NCBI GenBank assembly: GCA_946481195.1
Contig: CAMLNG010000073.1
Coordinates: forward strand, 1-11,172
DNA: 11,172 nt
Origin: an uncultured Chromatiaceae bacterium
GTDB lineage: Bacteria > Pseudomonadota > Gammaproteobacteria > Enterobacterales > Alteromonadaceae
Reading direction: 5' to 3'
Notes under the pieces: model-generated
Databases searched by the model: none
What the model was told of the DNA's origin: nothing
What the model saw: the letters and a program-made list of their open reading frames with translations, nothing else
Position numbers and translations under genes: made by a program
Part shown: piece after piece, positions 1 to 6,488 of the stretch
Layout: each line of letters opens with the position of its first letter
How positions within the stretch are numbered: position 1 is the first letter of the stretch

Positions 1-1
1 C

Positions 2-184
2 CGGCTCAATGTCATTGGCAATGAAATTTATGCCTTTCGCAAAGACAAAATGCTGTTGGTTCAGGCCGACGGTCAATACAGTGTCTGGTCTGCCGGTACC
101 TTTGTCCCGCTGGAACAGAAACCAGACTTACCACTGCTGACCGATGTGCTGAATCGGTTGACTATTCCCGCGACTGCGCGCTAA
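2..184 (+). CDS. C-terminal fragment of an unidentified protein
   Basis: An open frame runs from the left edge to a TAA at 182-184 and gives the last 60 residues of a protein that begins outside the window (it starts RLNVIGNEIYAF and ends LTIPATAR). I do not recognise the family. The fragment is soluble-looking, with alternating hydrophobic and polar residues typical of beta strands (NEIYAF, KMLLVQ, YSVWSAGTFVPL), and shows no membrane segment. The stop codon sits in the loop of a 9-bp hairpin that probably ends the transcript, which supports this being the true end of a real gene. Coding is inferred from frame, codon use and position; function is unknown. Confidence 0.6.
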   Translation, partial: RLNVIGNEIYAFRKDKMLLVQADGQYSVWSAGTFVPLEQKPDLPLLTDVLNRLTIPATAR

Positions 185-207
185 ACGCAGTCGCCATCAT
201 CTTTTTT
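170..207 (+). terminator. Probable intrinsic terminator of the upstream partial gene
   Basis: A perfect 9-bp inverted repeat, GCGACTGCG (170-178) and CGCAGTCGC (186-194), has a 7-base loop and is followed by TTTTTT at 202-207. The T-run starts seven bases past the stem, further than in an ideal terminator, so strength is uncertain. The upstream gene's stop codon is inside the loop. Confidence 0.55.
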
Positions 208-230
208 ATCGAACACCATCCTCATTTTTA

Positions 231-252
231 TTTGTTTTAATTGATGAACAAA
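231..252 (+). promoter_or_regulatory. Inverted repeat TTTGTT-N10-AACAAA ahead of the DUF2061 gene
   Basis: TTTGTT (231-236) and AACAAA (247-252) form a 6-bp inverted repeat in the AT-rich gap before the DUF2061 gene. TTGTTT at 232-237 could also act as a weak -35 with TCTTTA at 255-260 after 17 bases. This is an operator- or promoter-like pattern only; AT-rich DNA yields such repeats by chance. Confidence 0.2.
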
Positions 253-304
253 CCTCTTTAAGCTGACCCTATTGCCAAGTAGCCGCCACTTAAAGGAATT
301 CATC

Positions 305-502
305 ATGTTAAAAACACTGAGCTTTACCACCATGCACTTCAGTATTGCCTTTACCGTGGCCTATCTGCTGACTGGCGATTTGCTGGTGGGCGGTTTGGTT
401 GCGATGGTAGAACCTGCGGTGAATACCGTCGGCTATATCATTCACGAAAAGATTTGGCAGCGTCTGCAAAACAAACAACAATCCGGTCTGCTGGCAGCAT
501 AA
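305..502 (+). CDS. DUF2061 small membrane protein
   Basis: A 65-residue protein that matches the DUF2061 family of short inner-membrane proteins. Recognisable features are the start MLKTLSFTTMHF, a first hydrophobic stretch at about residues 11-22 (HFSIAFTVAYLL), a second at about 25-47 (DLLVGGLVAMVEPAVNTVGYII), and the family ending HEKIW at 48-52. Both hydrophobic stretches are long enough to cross the membrane. Residues 53-65 are polar and weakly conserved. I chose the ATG at 305 because AAGGAA (293-298) sits six bases ahead of it; an in-frame TTG at 272 has no comparable ribosome site and would add residues absent from the family. The biochemical role of DUF2061 proteins is not established. 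The gene appears to stand alone between the upstream terminator and yaeQ. Confidence 0.85.
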   Translation: MLKTLSFTTMHFSIAFTVAYLLTGDLLVGGLVAMVEPAVNTVGYIIHEKIWQRLQNKQQSGLLAA

Positions 503-529
503 CGCCGCGACAGGCAGCAGGTACTTCAG

Positions 530-558
530 TCGCAATCGGACAGAAAAACCGTTACACT
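530..558 (+). promoter_or_regulatory. Weak candidate promoter of yaeQ
   Basis: TACACT at 553-558 (context GTTACACTGG) resembles a sigma70 -10 box. With a 17-base spacer the -35 would be TCGCAA at 530-535, which matches only three of six consensus bases. It would place transcription start about 20 bases before the yaeQ ATG. This is pattern matching only. Confidence 0.2.
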
Positions 559-587
559 GGCGCCCCGATTTTTCTCTGGTACCTGCC

Positions 588-1157
588 ATGGCGCTCAAAG
601 CCACGATTTACAAGGCCGAACTGGCCATCGCCGACATGACCCGGCATTATTATCAGACCCACAGTCTGACGCTGGCCCAGCATCCTTCCGAAACCATTGA
701 ACGGATGATGCTGCGACTGGTGGCTTTTACTTTGTGCGCCCATGAGCGACTGATTTTCGGCAAAGGCATCTCCGAAGATGCTGAACCCGATTTATGGCAA
801 CACGATTACGGCGGCAACATCGAACTCTGGATTGAGCTGGGTTTGCCTGAAGATAAACTGTTACGCCGCGCCGCACACCGGGCACAACAAGGCATGGTGC
901 TGGCTTATGGCGGCACCGTTGTTGATAAATGGTGGAAAGACGCCCAGAAAACAGCGCGTGAATTGTCGAATCTGACCGTCGTTGCTATCGATGCCGCTGA
1001 GTCGCAGGCGCTGGCTGAGTTGTGCCAACGCACCATGCAGCTACAATGTACCATTCAGGAAGGCCAGTTGTGGTTTGCCGATTCAAATCACTCTGTGGTG
1101 CTGAATCCGCGCCTGCTGCAGCAGAGCAATCCCCCCCTGTTTCAATTGGAGTCATAA
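588..1157 (+). CDS. yaeQ: YaeQ family protein
   Basis: A 189-residue protein closely matching E. coli YaeQ (181 aa) along its length: the start MALKATIYKA, the block HPSETIERMMLRL (32-44), LWIELGLPEDK (80-90) and TMQLQCTIQEG (149-159). YaeQ proteins adopt a variant PD-(D/E)XK nuclease fold; E. coli yaeQ was once reported to compensate for loss of the elongation factor RfaH, but its biochemical activity is not settled. The acidic/lysine cluster IELGLPEDK is the region expected to contribute to the nuclease-like core. No signal peptide or membrane segment is seen, so it is cytoplasmic. The start is fixed by alignment to the conserved N-terminus although no strong Shine-Dalgarno is visible. Its TAA shares one base with the ATG of the next gene, so the two are probably co-translated. 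Confidence 0.93.
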   Translation: MALKATIYKAELAIADMTRHYYQTHSLTLAQHPSETIERMMLRLVAFTLCAHERLIFGKGISEDAEPDLWQHDYGGNIELWIELGLPEDKLLRRAAHRAQQGMVLAYGGTVVDKWWKDAQKTARELSNLTVVAIDAAESQALAELCQRTMQLQCTIQEGQLWFADSNHSVVLNPRLLQQSNPPLFQLES

Positions 1158-1984
1158 TGTTTCTCGGAAAAACCAATCGGCTGGTCATGAAAAGACGCGT
1201 GGATTTCGGCGTCTATCTCGATGGCAAAGAATGGGGCGACATCCTGCTGCCAAAACGCTATGTCCCTGCCACTGCCGATATCGGCAGCAGTATTGACGTA
1301 TTTTTATATCTGGATTCCGAAGATCAACTAATCGCAACCACGGAACGCCCATTGATCAAAGTCGGCGAAGTGGCGCAAATGCGCGTCGTTGCGGTGACAA
1401 AAGTCGGTGCCTTTTTAAACTGGGGTCTGAAAAAAGACCTGCTGGTGCCTTTTGCCGAGCAGGCCGTGCCAATGCAGCAGGACTACAGCTATCTTGTGTA
1501 CTGTTTTGTTGATAAAAGTAACCGCATCGTGGCTTCCAGCAAGCTGGATAAATTTATCGGCAAAACTACGCCACAGCTCAAAGCCGGTGATGAAGTATCC
1601 ATCGTTGTCGCTGAGCCAACTGACTTAGGTTTTAAAGTCGTCGTGAATAACGAACACTGGGGACTTTTATATAAAGATCAGGTGTTTAAACAATTACGCC
1701 GTGGTTATCAGTGCAAAGCCTATGTCAACAAACTGCGTAGTGACGGCAAAATCGATTTGTTGCTGGATAAACCGGGTTATGGCAAAACCCTGGACTTAAC
1801 CGGCCAAATTCTGCAAAAACTCAGTGACAATGACGGTGTTCTGCTGCTGTCGGATAAAAGCTCGCCGGAAGCGATTTATGCGCTGTTTGGCGTCAGCAAA
1901 AAAGTCTATAAACAAGCCATTGGCGCTTTGTTTAAAGAAGGCAAGATCGTTATCAGTGAGACTAAAATCGAACTGAAAAAATAG
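1157..1984 (+). CDS. CvfB/YitL-type S1 RNA-binding protein
   Basis: A 275-residue protein of the CvfB (YitL, COG2996) family, cytoplasmic RNA-binding proteins with S1-like OB folds followed by a winged helix. An S1-like region covers about residues 1-62 (FGVYLDGKEWGDILLPKRYVP and the following strands). A second covers about 64-130, including VAVTKVGAFLNWGLKKDLLVPF, the classic S1 turn. A third OB-like segment covers about 140-210 (WGLLYKDQVF). The C-terminal winged helix is about 212-275 (SPEAIYALFGVSKKVYKQAIGALFKEGKI). Gram-positive homologues affect virulence-gene expression and bind RNA; the role in gammaproteobacteria is not established. The ATG at 1157 lies in ATAATG, overlapping the yaeQ stop by one base, with GGAG about eight bases upstream. 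A start at 1022 would run through yaeQ and was not used. Confidence 0.88.
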   Translation: MFLGKTNRLVMKRRVDFGVYLDGKEWGDILLPKRYVPATADIGSSIDVFLYLDSEDQLIATTERPLIKVGEVAQMRVVAVTKVGAFLNWGLKKDLLVPFAEQAVPMQQDYSYLVYCFVDKSNRIVASSKLDKFIGKTTPQLKAGDEVSIVVAEPTDLGFKVVVNNEHWGLLYKDQVFKQLRRGYQCKAYVNKLRSDGKIDLLLDKPGYGKTLDLTGQILQKLSDNDGVLLLSDKSSPEAIYALFGVSKKVYKQAIGALFKEGKIVISETKIELKK

Positions 1985-1992
1985 TTAAAACG

Positions 1993-2021
1993 CCCGGTGC
2001 TGACCACACCGGGTTTATTTT
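1993..2021 (+). terminator. Bidirectional intrinsic terminator between convergent operons
   Basis: CCCGGTG (1993-1999) and CACCGGG (2007-2013) form a perfect GC-rich 7-bp stem with a 7-base loop. On the + strand it is followed by TTTATTTT (2014-2021), ending the yaeQ-cvfB transcript. On the - strand the stem is followed by CG and then TTTTAACT, so it can also end the GGDEF-EAL transcript. The stop codon of that - strand gene (2017-2015) falls in the T-rich tail of the + strand terminator, one base from the stem. Confidence 0.85.
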
Positions 2022-4438
2022 AACCACTCTACCGCCTGACGCGGTGGCAGTGCCGCAGCGAACCAATACCCCTGCCCCGACTCGCAGCCCAGCTCTGACA
2101 AAATCTTCCGTTGCAGACTATTTTCGATACCTTCCGCTATAACTTTTAACTTCAGTGTTTTCGCCAGCGTAATGATGGTATTGACCACGGCATTTTCCTG
2201 AATGCGCGGCCGGATCCCGGCAATAAAACTGCGGTCTATTTTTAGTACGTCCAGCTGAAATTCGTGCAGGTAACTCAGACTGGAATAGCCGGTGCCAAAA
2301 TCATCCAAAAATACCCGGATCCCCGCAGCACGCAACCGCGCAATGGTGGTTTTGGCCTGTTCAATTTTGTCTATCAGTGCGCGTTCAGTGATCTCAATCG
2401 CCAGATATTGTGCCGGTACCTGATGAGCCGCCAATTGCTGGAGCACAGCGTCCGCAAAATCCGGCAGCGAAAAGCTGCGGCCCGAGATATTCACACTGAT
2501 ATAAAACGGCGTAGCATAATTCTGCCACCAGAGATTTATCTGCCGCACAGCCTGACGGACCACGTACAAATCAATCGCGCCTAATAAGCCAAGTTCTTCT
2601 GCCAGCGGGATAAAATCGTTGGGCGGAATAAATCCCCGTTCCGGGTGTTGCCAGCGGATCAAGGCTTCAAAACCTACGGTATTATCGGTTTCCAGATCGA
2701 CAACTGGCTGGTAATGCAGTTCAAATTGCTGCTGCTCCAGCGCAGCCTGAATTTCCATCTCAAGTTGATAGTGCCGAACGGCACGCTGGTCCATTTCATC
2801 GGAGAAAAATCGATAGACGCCCCGTCCATCCTGCTTGGCCTGATACATGGCGATATCAGCACGGCGGATCAGCTCGTCAGTGTCATCCAGTTCAGTATGA
2901 GTGTCTGCCAGGGCAACGCCGATACTGGCCGAGGTCTGCAGTTTGTGCTGTTTTAATACGATGGCCTGGCTGAGCTGATGGCCAATCCGCTGCATCACTT
3001 CTGCCACATCCGCTTCGCTGTGCACGTCATCGAGTAAAATGGCAAATTCATCACCACCAAGCCGGGCCAGCGTGTCATTCTGCCGCAAGCAACGTTTCAG
3101 CAACTGGGCAACAGCGACCAGGAACTCGTCACCGATTTGGTGACCGAGGGTATCATTAACCATTTTAAAACGGTCCAGATCCAGATAAGCCACAGCAACC
3201 ACATGGTCAGGATAACGCCGCCGTCTTTTAAACCCCTGCCGGACCCGGTCTAAAAACAACAGCCGGTTCGGCAGGTTGGTCAGTGCATCATGCAGCGCCT
3301 GATGCAGCAGCCGTTGCTGGACAAAAACCCGTTCCAGTGCACTACAGATGTGTTGACTGACGAACAATAACAAGTCGAGGTCTGTCTGCTGATAATGCCT
3401 TTCAGCATCATAACTCTGCACAACCACAACACCCTGCACATTTTCTTCCGATTTAAACGGCACGCCCAACCAATATTCAGGCTGTTCACCATAAGCTTTC
3501 ACAATATGGTCGCGATCTAACTGCGCGAGCAGAGCTTTATCCGCCAGCAATGGCTTATCTGTGCGAAATACATAACCGGTCAGACTATGATTCAGGATCT
3601 CTTTTGGATAAAACTGATCCGGACCTATATGTTCGCGTGAATCAGCAAAATAGGGAAAATGCAGCACTTCATTGTCACTGTCATACAGCGCAATAAAAAA
3701 ATTCTCGGCATAGATCAATGAATTGACGTTGTGGTGTAGCTGTTGATAAAACTGCGCAGGTGCATCGCCGTCATACTGCAGAGAAGCGATATTAAACAAC
3801 ACTTTCTGTAGCCGGCCAGCGTATTCCAGCTGAGCCACTGAATGTTGAATGTTTGCCAGCCCCTGCAGTTGTTCCAGCTTTCTAGCAAGCACTTCAGCAA
3901 CTTGCTCAAGCAGAGATTGATTGTCAGCAAAAAAATGTTTCGACGGATGTTCGCAATCCAGCACCGCCAGCAATTTGCCGTCTGACATCACCGGCACCAC
4001 CAATTCGCTGCCATATTGCAGCTGCCCCGCCAGATAACGCGGGTCTGCGGCGGTGTCGGCGACATAAATCGTTTGTTGCTGCCGCGCCGCAAACGCGACT
4101 AAACCGGCACTGTCATTGAGCTGAAATTGCGGCACCGCTTTGTCACAGGCGCGTAGCCCGCAGGCTGCAACCCGTTGTAACAGCTGCGGATCAGAAGTTG
4201 AAGGGACAAACAAACCGCAATCAGAAAACTCAAGCGCTTCACTGACCAGCTGGACAACCCGCTGATAGACACTCAGTTCCGAAGTAATACTGTGCAGTTC
4301 AAGTGCCAGACGGTTCAGCGCCCGCAACGCCTTCACTTCGTGCTGAAGCTGGCGGATTTCGGCAAGTTCACCTGCCGAAATCGCGAAACTTTGCGCGTTG
4401 CCATACTGATTCAGCTGCGGTTCCATCTGTTCTGACAT
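2015..4438 (-). CDS. GAF-GAF-GGDEF-EAL cyclic-di-GMP enzyme
   Basis: An 807-residue cytoplasmic protein with no membrane segments. An N-terminal coiled-coil-like segment (about 20-50) leads into two GAF-like sensory domains, about 50-195 and 205-375. A GGDEF domain follows at about 380-545, then an EAL domain at about 555-807. The cyclase site GGDEF (461-465) is intact, as is the inhibitory site RQND (452-455) five residues ahead of it. The EAL site is also complete: EAL (591-593), N650, ITE (683-685), DDFGTGY (712-718), KID (733-735), AEGIE (768-772) and GQGY (788-791). Both synthesis and breakdown of cyclic di-GMP are therefore possible, with the GAF domains presumably deciding. The ligand is unknown; neither GAF shows an obvious phytochrome chromophore cysteine motif, though this is by eye. 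The start has only a weak ribosome site; Met5 is an alternative. The gene follows cfa by 50 bases in the same direction. Confidence 0.93.
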   Translation of the reverse strand: MSEQMEPQLNQYGNAQSFAISAGELAEIRQLQHEVKALRALNRLALELHSITSELSVYQRVVQLVSEALEFSDCGLFVPSTSDPQLLQRVAACGLRACDKAVPQFQLNDSAGLVAFAARQQQTIYVADTAADPRYLAGQLQYGSELVVPVMSDGKLLAVLDCEHPSKHFFADNQSLLEQVAEVLARKLEQLQGLANIQHSVAQLEYAGRLQKVLFNIASLQYDGDAPAQFYQQLHHNVNSLIYAENFFIALYDSDNEVLHFPYFADSREHIGPDQFYPKEILNHSLTGYVFRTDKPLLADKALLAQLDRDHIVKAYGEQPEYWLGVPFKSEENVQGVVVVQSYDAERHYQQTDLDLLLFVSQHICSALERVFVQQRLLHQALHDALTNLPNRLLFLDRVRQGFKRRRRYPDHVVAVAYLDLDRFKMVNDTLGHQIGDEFLVAVAQLLKRCLRQNDTLARLGGDEFAILLDDVHSEADVAEVMQRIGHQLSQAIVLKQHKLQTSASIGVALADTHTELDDTDELIRRADIAMYQAKQDGRGVYRFFSDEMDQRAVRHYQLEMEIQAALEQQQFELHYQPVVDLETDNTVGFEALIRWQHPERGFIPPNDFIPLAEELGLLGAIDLYVVRQAVRQINLWWQNYATPFYISVNISGRSFSLPDFADAVLQQLAAHQVPAQYLAIEITERALIDKIEQAKTTIARLRAAGIRVFLDDFGTGYSSLSYLHEFQLDVLKIDRSFIAGIRPRIQENAVVNTIITLAKTLKLKVIAEGIENSLQRKILSELGCESGQGYWFAAALPPRQAVEWLK

Positions 4439-4455
4439 CCGTTAACTTTTTGAAA

Positions 4456-4485
4456 GTTATAACACAATGTCAGATTTTTAGTAAA
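4456..4485 (-). promoter_or_regulatory. Candidate promoter of the GGDEF-EAL gene
   Basis: Reading the - strand, TTTACT (4485-4480) is followed after 18 bases by TATAAC (4461-4456), matching four and five of six sigma70 consensus bases. Transcription would start around 4449, leaving a leader of roughly 10 bases. The -10 overlaps an inverted repeat (AACTTT-TTG-AAAGTT, 4444-4458). It suggests the gene can be expressed apart from the light operon. Pattern only. Confidence 0.3.
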
Positions 4486-4488
4486 TTG

Positions 4489-5733
4489 TCAGACGGCGTC
4501 TTTAAATCCGGGTTTAGCCAGTACCAGATGGACTGTACTGGTCGCGCGCTCCAGGAAACCGCCTTCGCAGTAACATAAATAGAACTGCCACATGCGGATA
4601 AAGCGCTGATCATAGCCAAGCGCCAGCACCTGCTCTTTTTGCAGCTCAAAGCGCTGATACCAGTCAGCCAAAGTACGGGCATAATCAAGACCAATATCAC
4701 TGAGCTGGCGGATCACCAGGTCGGTATGCTGACACACAGCGCCGGCCATTTTTGTGACCGACGGCAAAAAACCGCCCGGAAAGATAAACTTCTGAATAAA
4801 ATCGACTTCTTTGCTGTAATGCTCAAAACGCTGATCCGCGATAGTGATAGCCTGCAGCACCATCAGACCATTGGCTTTGAGCAGGCTACTGCATTTAGCG
4901 AAGTAACTGTCGAGATATTCCTTGCCGACCGCTTCAATCATTTCCACCGACACCAGCTTGTCGTACTGGCCTGTGAGTAACCGGTAGTCTTCGAATAACA
5001 AGGTAATTTGGTCGGTGAGACCTGCTGCTGCGATGCGTTCTGCCGCATAGTCATACTGCTCACGCGAGATAGTCGTAGTAGTAACTTTGCAGCCATAGTG
5101 AGTGGCAGCATAAATCGCCAGACTGCCCCAACCGGTACCAATCTCCAGCAGATGGTCACCCGGTTTCAGTTGCAGCTTCTCGCACAGTAAATGCAGTTTA
5201 TGCTGCTGCGCCTGCTCCAGCGTGCTATCCGGTGTCGGATACACAGCACTGGAATACATCATGCTCTCATCCAGAAAGAGCCGGTACAGCGAATTGCCTA
5301 AATCATAATGCGCGGCAATGTTTTTACGCGACTGGCCAAGGGTATTGCGGTTTTTCCAGTCAAGTAGTTTTAGCGCCGGTTTGCTTAAACGCGCCCAGGC
5401 GCTCTCCAGAGAATCCAACAGCGCCATATTGCGGGCGAAGATCCGCACTAATGCGGTCAGTTGGTCTGTGTGCCACCAACCATCCATGTAAGCTTCACCG
5501 GCACCCACTGAGCCTTCCAGTACCAGTTTTTGATAAAAGCGCGGGTCACGCACTTCCAGCCGCACACGCAAATCGGCATGGGCGTCACCGAGGATCAGTT
5601 CGTCTTTGTGGTCAACCAGCTCGATACAACCATGTTGCAAACCGGCGAGATATCCCTGTATCAGACGACGGCAAATGCGGTCCAACAATCCTGGCTCTGC
5701 ATAATCACCTGATTGACTGAGTGCTAATGTCAT
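4489..5733 (-). CDS. Cyclopropane-fatty-acid-synthase-like SAM methyltransferase
   Basis: A 414-residue Cfa-family (COG2230) enzyme expected to act on unsaturated chains of membrane phospholipids using S-adenosylmethionine. After an N-terminal lipid-binding region (1-130), the methyltransferase domain begins at NIAAHYDLGN (138-147). The SAM loop LLEIGTGWG is at 195-203, FIFPGGFLPS at 316-325, and the conserved Tyr at 351. Two positions that bind bicarbonate in E. coli Cfa are changed: Cys139 corresponds to Ser162 (MMYSSA) and His266 to Gln294 (VLQAIT); the Glu (E267) and Tyr (Y351) are kept. This marks the operon-borne Cfa-like subfamily rather than housekeeping Cfa, so the product may not be a plain cyclopropane. 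The ATG at 5733 overlaps the DUF1365 stop as ATGA and has AAGGA nine to ten bases upstream; a frame extending to 5838 would overlap DUF1365 by over 100 bases. Confidence 0.9.
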   Translation of the reverse strand: MTLALSQSGDYAEPGLLDRICRRLIQGYLAGLQHGCIELVDHKDELILGDAHADLRVRLEVRDPRFYQKLVLEGSVGAGEAYMDGWWHTDQLTALVRIFARNMALLDSLESAWARLSKPALKLLDWKNRNTLGQSRKNIAAHYDLGNSLYRLFLDESMMYSSAVYPTPDSTLEQAQQHKLHLLCEKLQLKPGDHLLEIGTGWGSLAIYAATHYGCKVTTTTISREQYDYAAERIAAAGLTDQITLLFEDYRLLTGQYDKLVSVEMIEAVGKEYLDSYFAKCSSLLKANGLMVLQAITIADQRFEHYSKEVDFIQKFIFPGGFLPSVTKMAGAVCQHTDLVIRQLSDIGLDYARTLADWYQRFELQKEQVLALGYDQRFIRMWQFYLCYCEGGFLERATSTVHLVLAKPGFKDAV

Positions 5734-6488
5734 ACCGATTGATCCTTTGGCTTTTGATGAGAATAAAATGGCAGACCTTTGACTAACAACAGCAACGCCT
5801 GCCAATAAATGCGTATAACCACCTGTACGTTTTGCCATGGCTGGCGGATCAACATCCGGCGAATGCTATGTGCATCTAATGCTTCACGTTGCAGCCGGAA
5901 CCAGGCCGAAAATACCTTCTCGCCAAGCCGGCTGTTTTGCAGCAGCAAGTTAAATTGCGTTGCTGGCGCTGCAATACGCCAGTGATACTGCATATCCAGC
6001 GGGTTAAACGGCGAGACATGAAAGTTTTTCGCATGACTAAATTCTGTGACGCCATCTGCACCCAGCGGCACCAGATAATGATGACGTTCGTTCCACGGTG
6101 TATTACTGACTTCTGCCAGCAGATAACGCGGTTGCCCTTGTCGATACAGGTAATACTGCGTGAGCGGGCTGAAATAGACACCCCAGTTGGCCAGCGGCGA
6201 CAACAGAAATACCTGATCTATGTCGCTAATATCGGCGCCAAGCGCTGCAGCGCGCACCCGTGCTGCTTCAGCTAAATCAGTAATGCCGGCAACCGCAGCG
6301 CAGCCTTGAAAATAGTCGCGCCGGCGCAGAGAAAAAGCGCCAAAGGACTCACGCTGGATTTGCGGCGGCAGTTCCGCCAGCGCACCCAGGTCCAGCCAAA
6401 AGTACTGGATGTCATAGTGCAATCCATGCGGCTTTGGCTTCAGGCGCTGATGACCGACCTGGCCGCGATAGATAGCGTGGGCAGACAT
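5730..6488 (-). CDS. DUF1365 protein
   Basis: A 252-residue member of the DUF1365 family, which almost always sits between a COG2907 FAD oxidoreductase and a Cfa-like methyltransferase, as here. Family marks are the N-terminal AIYRGQVGHQRLKPKPHGLHY (5-25), the FSPLTQYYLY stretch (106-115), and NFHVSPFNPLDMQYHWRI (155-172). The aromatic/hydrophobic stretch VVIRIYWQALLLLVKGLPFY (223-242) near the C-terminus may associate with membrane. The catalytic role is not established; by association it is inferred to act in modification of membrane fatty acids. Translation is coupled on both sides: its ATG shares a base with the stop of the oxidoreductase (TGATG), and its TGA overlaps the methyltransferase start (ATGA). 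Confidence 0.92.
   Translation of the reverse strand: MSAHAIYRGQVGHQRLKPKPHGLHYDIQYFWLDLGALAELPPQIQRESFGAFSLRRRDYFQGCAAVAGITDLAEAARVRAAALGADISDIDQVFLLSPLANWGVYFSPLTQYYLYRQGQPRYLLAEVSNTPWNERHHYLVPLGADGVTEFSHAKNFHVSPFNPLDMQYHWRIAAPATQFNLLLQNSRLGEKVFSAWFRLQREALDAHSIRRMLIRQPWQNVQVVIRIYWQALLLLVKGLPFYSHQKPKDQSV

Noticed and set aside
272..304. TTG start of the DUF2061 protein at 272
   Set aside because: The ATG at 305 has a strong ribosome site at the correct distance and gives the family N-terminus.
308..604. A 98-codon - strand open frame across the DUF2061 gene
   Set aside because: Antisense to a recognisable family member and itself without any family features.
1022..1156. Upstream start for the CvfB-type protein at 1022
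   Set aside because: The extra 45 residues are a frame-shifted reading of yaeQ and do not resemble the S1 family start.
5232..5720. A 162-codon open frame on the + strand inside the cfa-like gene
   Set aside because: It lies wholly antisense to a well-supported enzyme gene, has no family resemblance or ribosome site, and its composition looks like a reverse-strand shadow.
5734..5838. N-terminal extension of the Cfa-like protein to a start at 5838
   Set aside because: It would overlap the DUF1365 gene by 109 bases and adds sequence unlike the family; the ATGA overlap at 5733 with a good ribosome site fits better.
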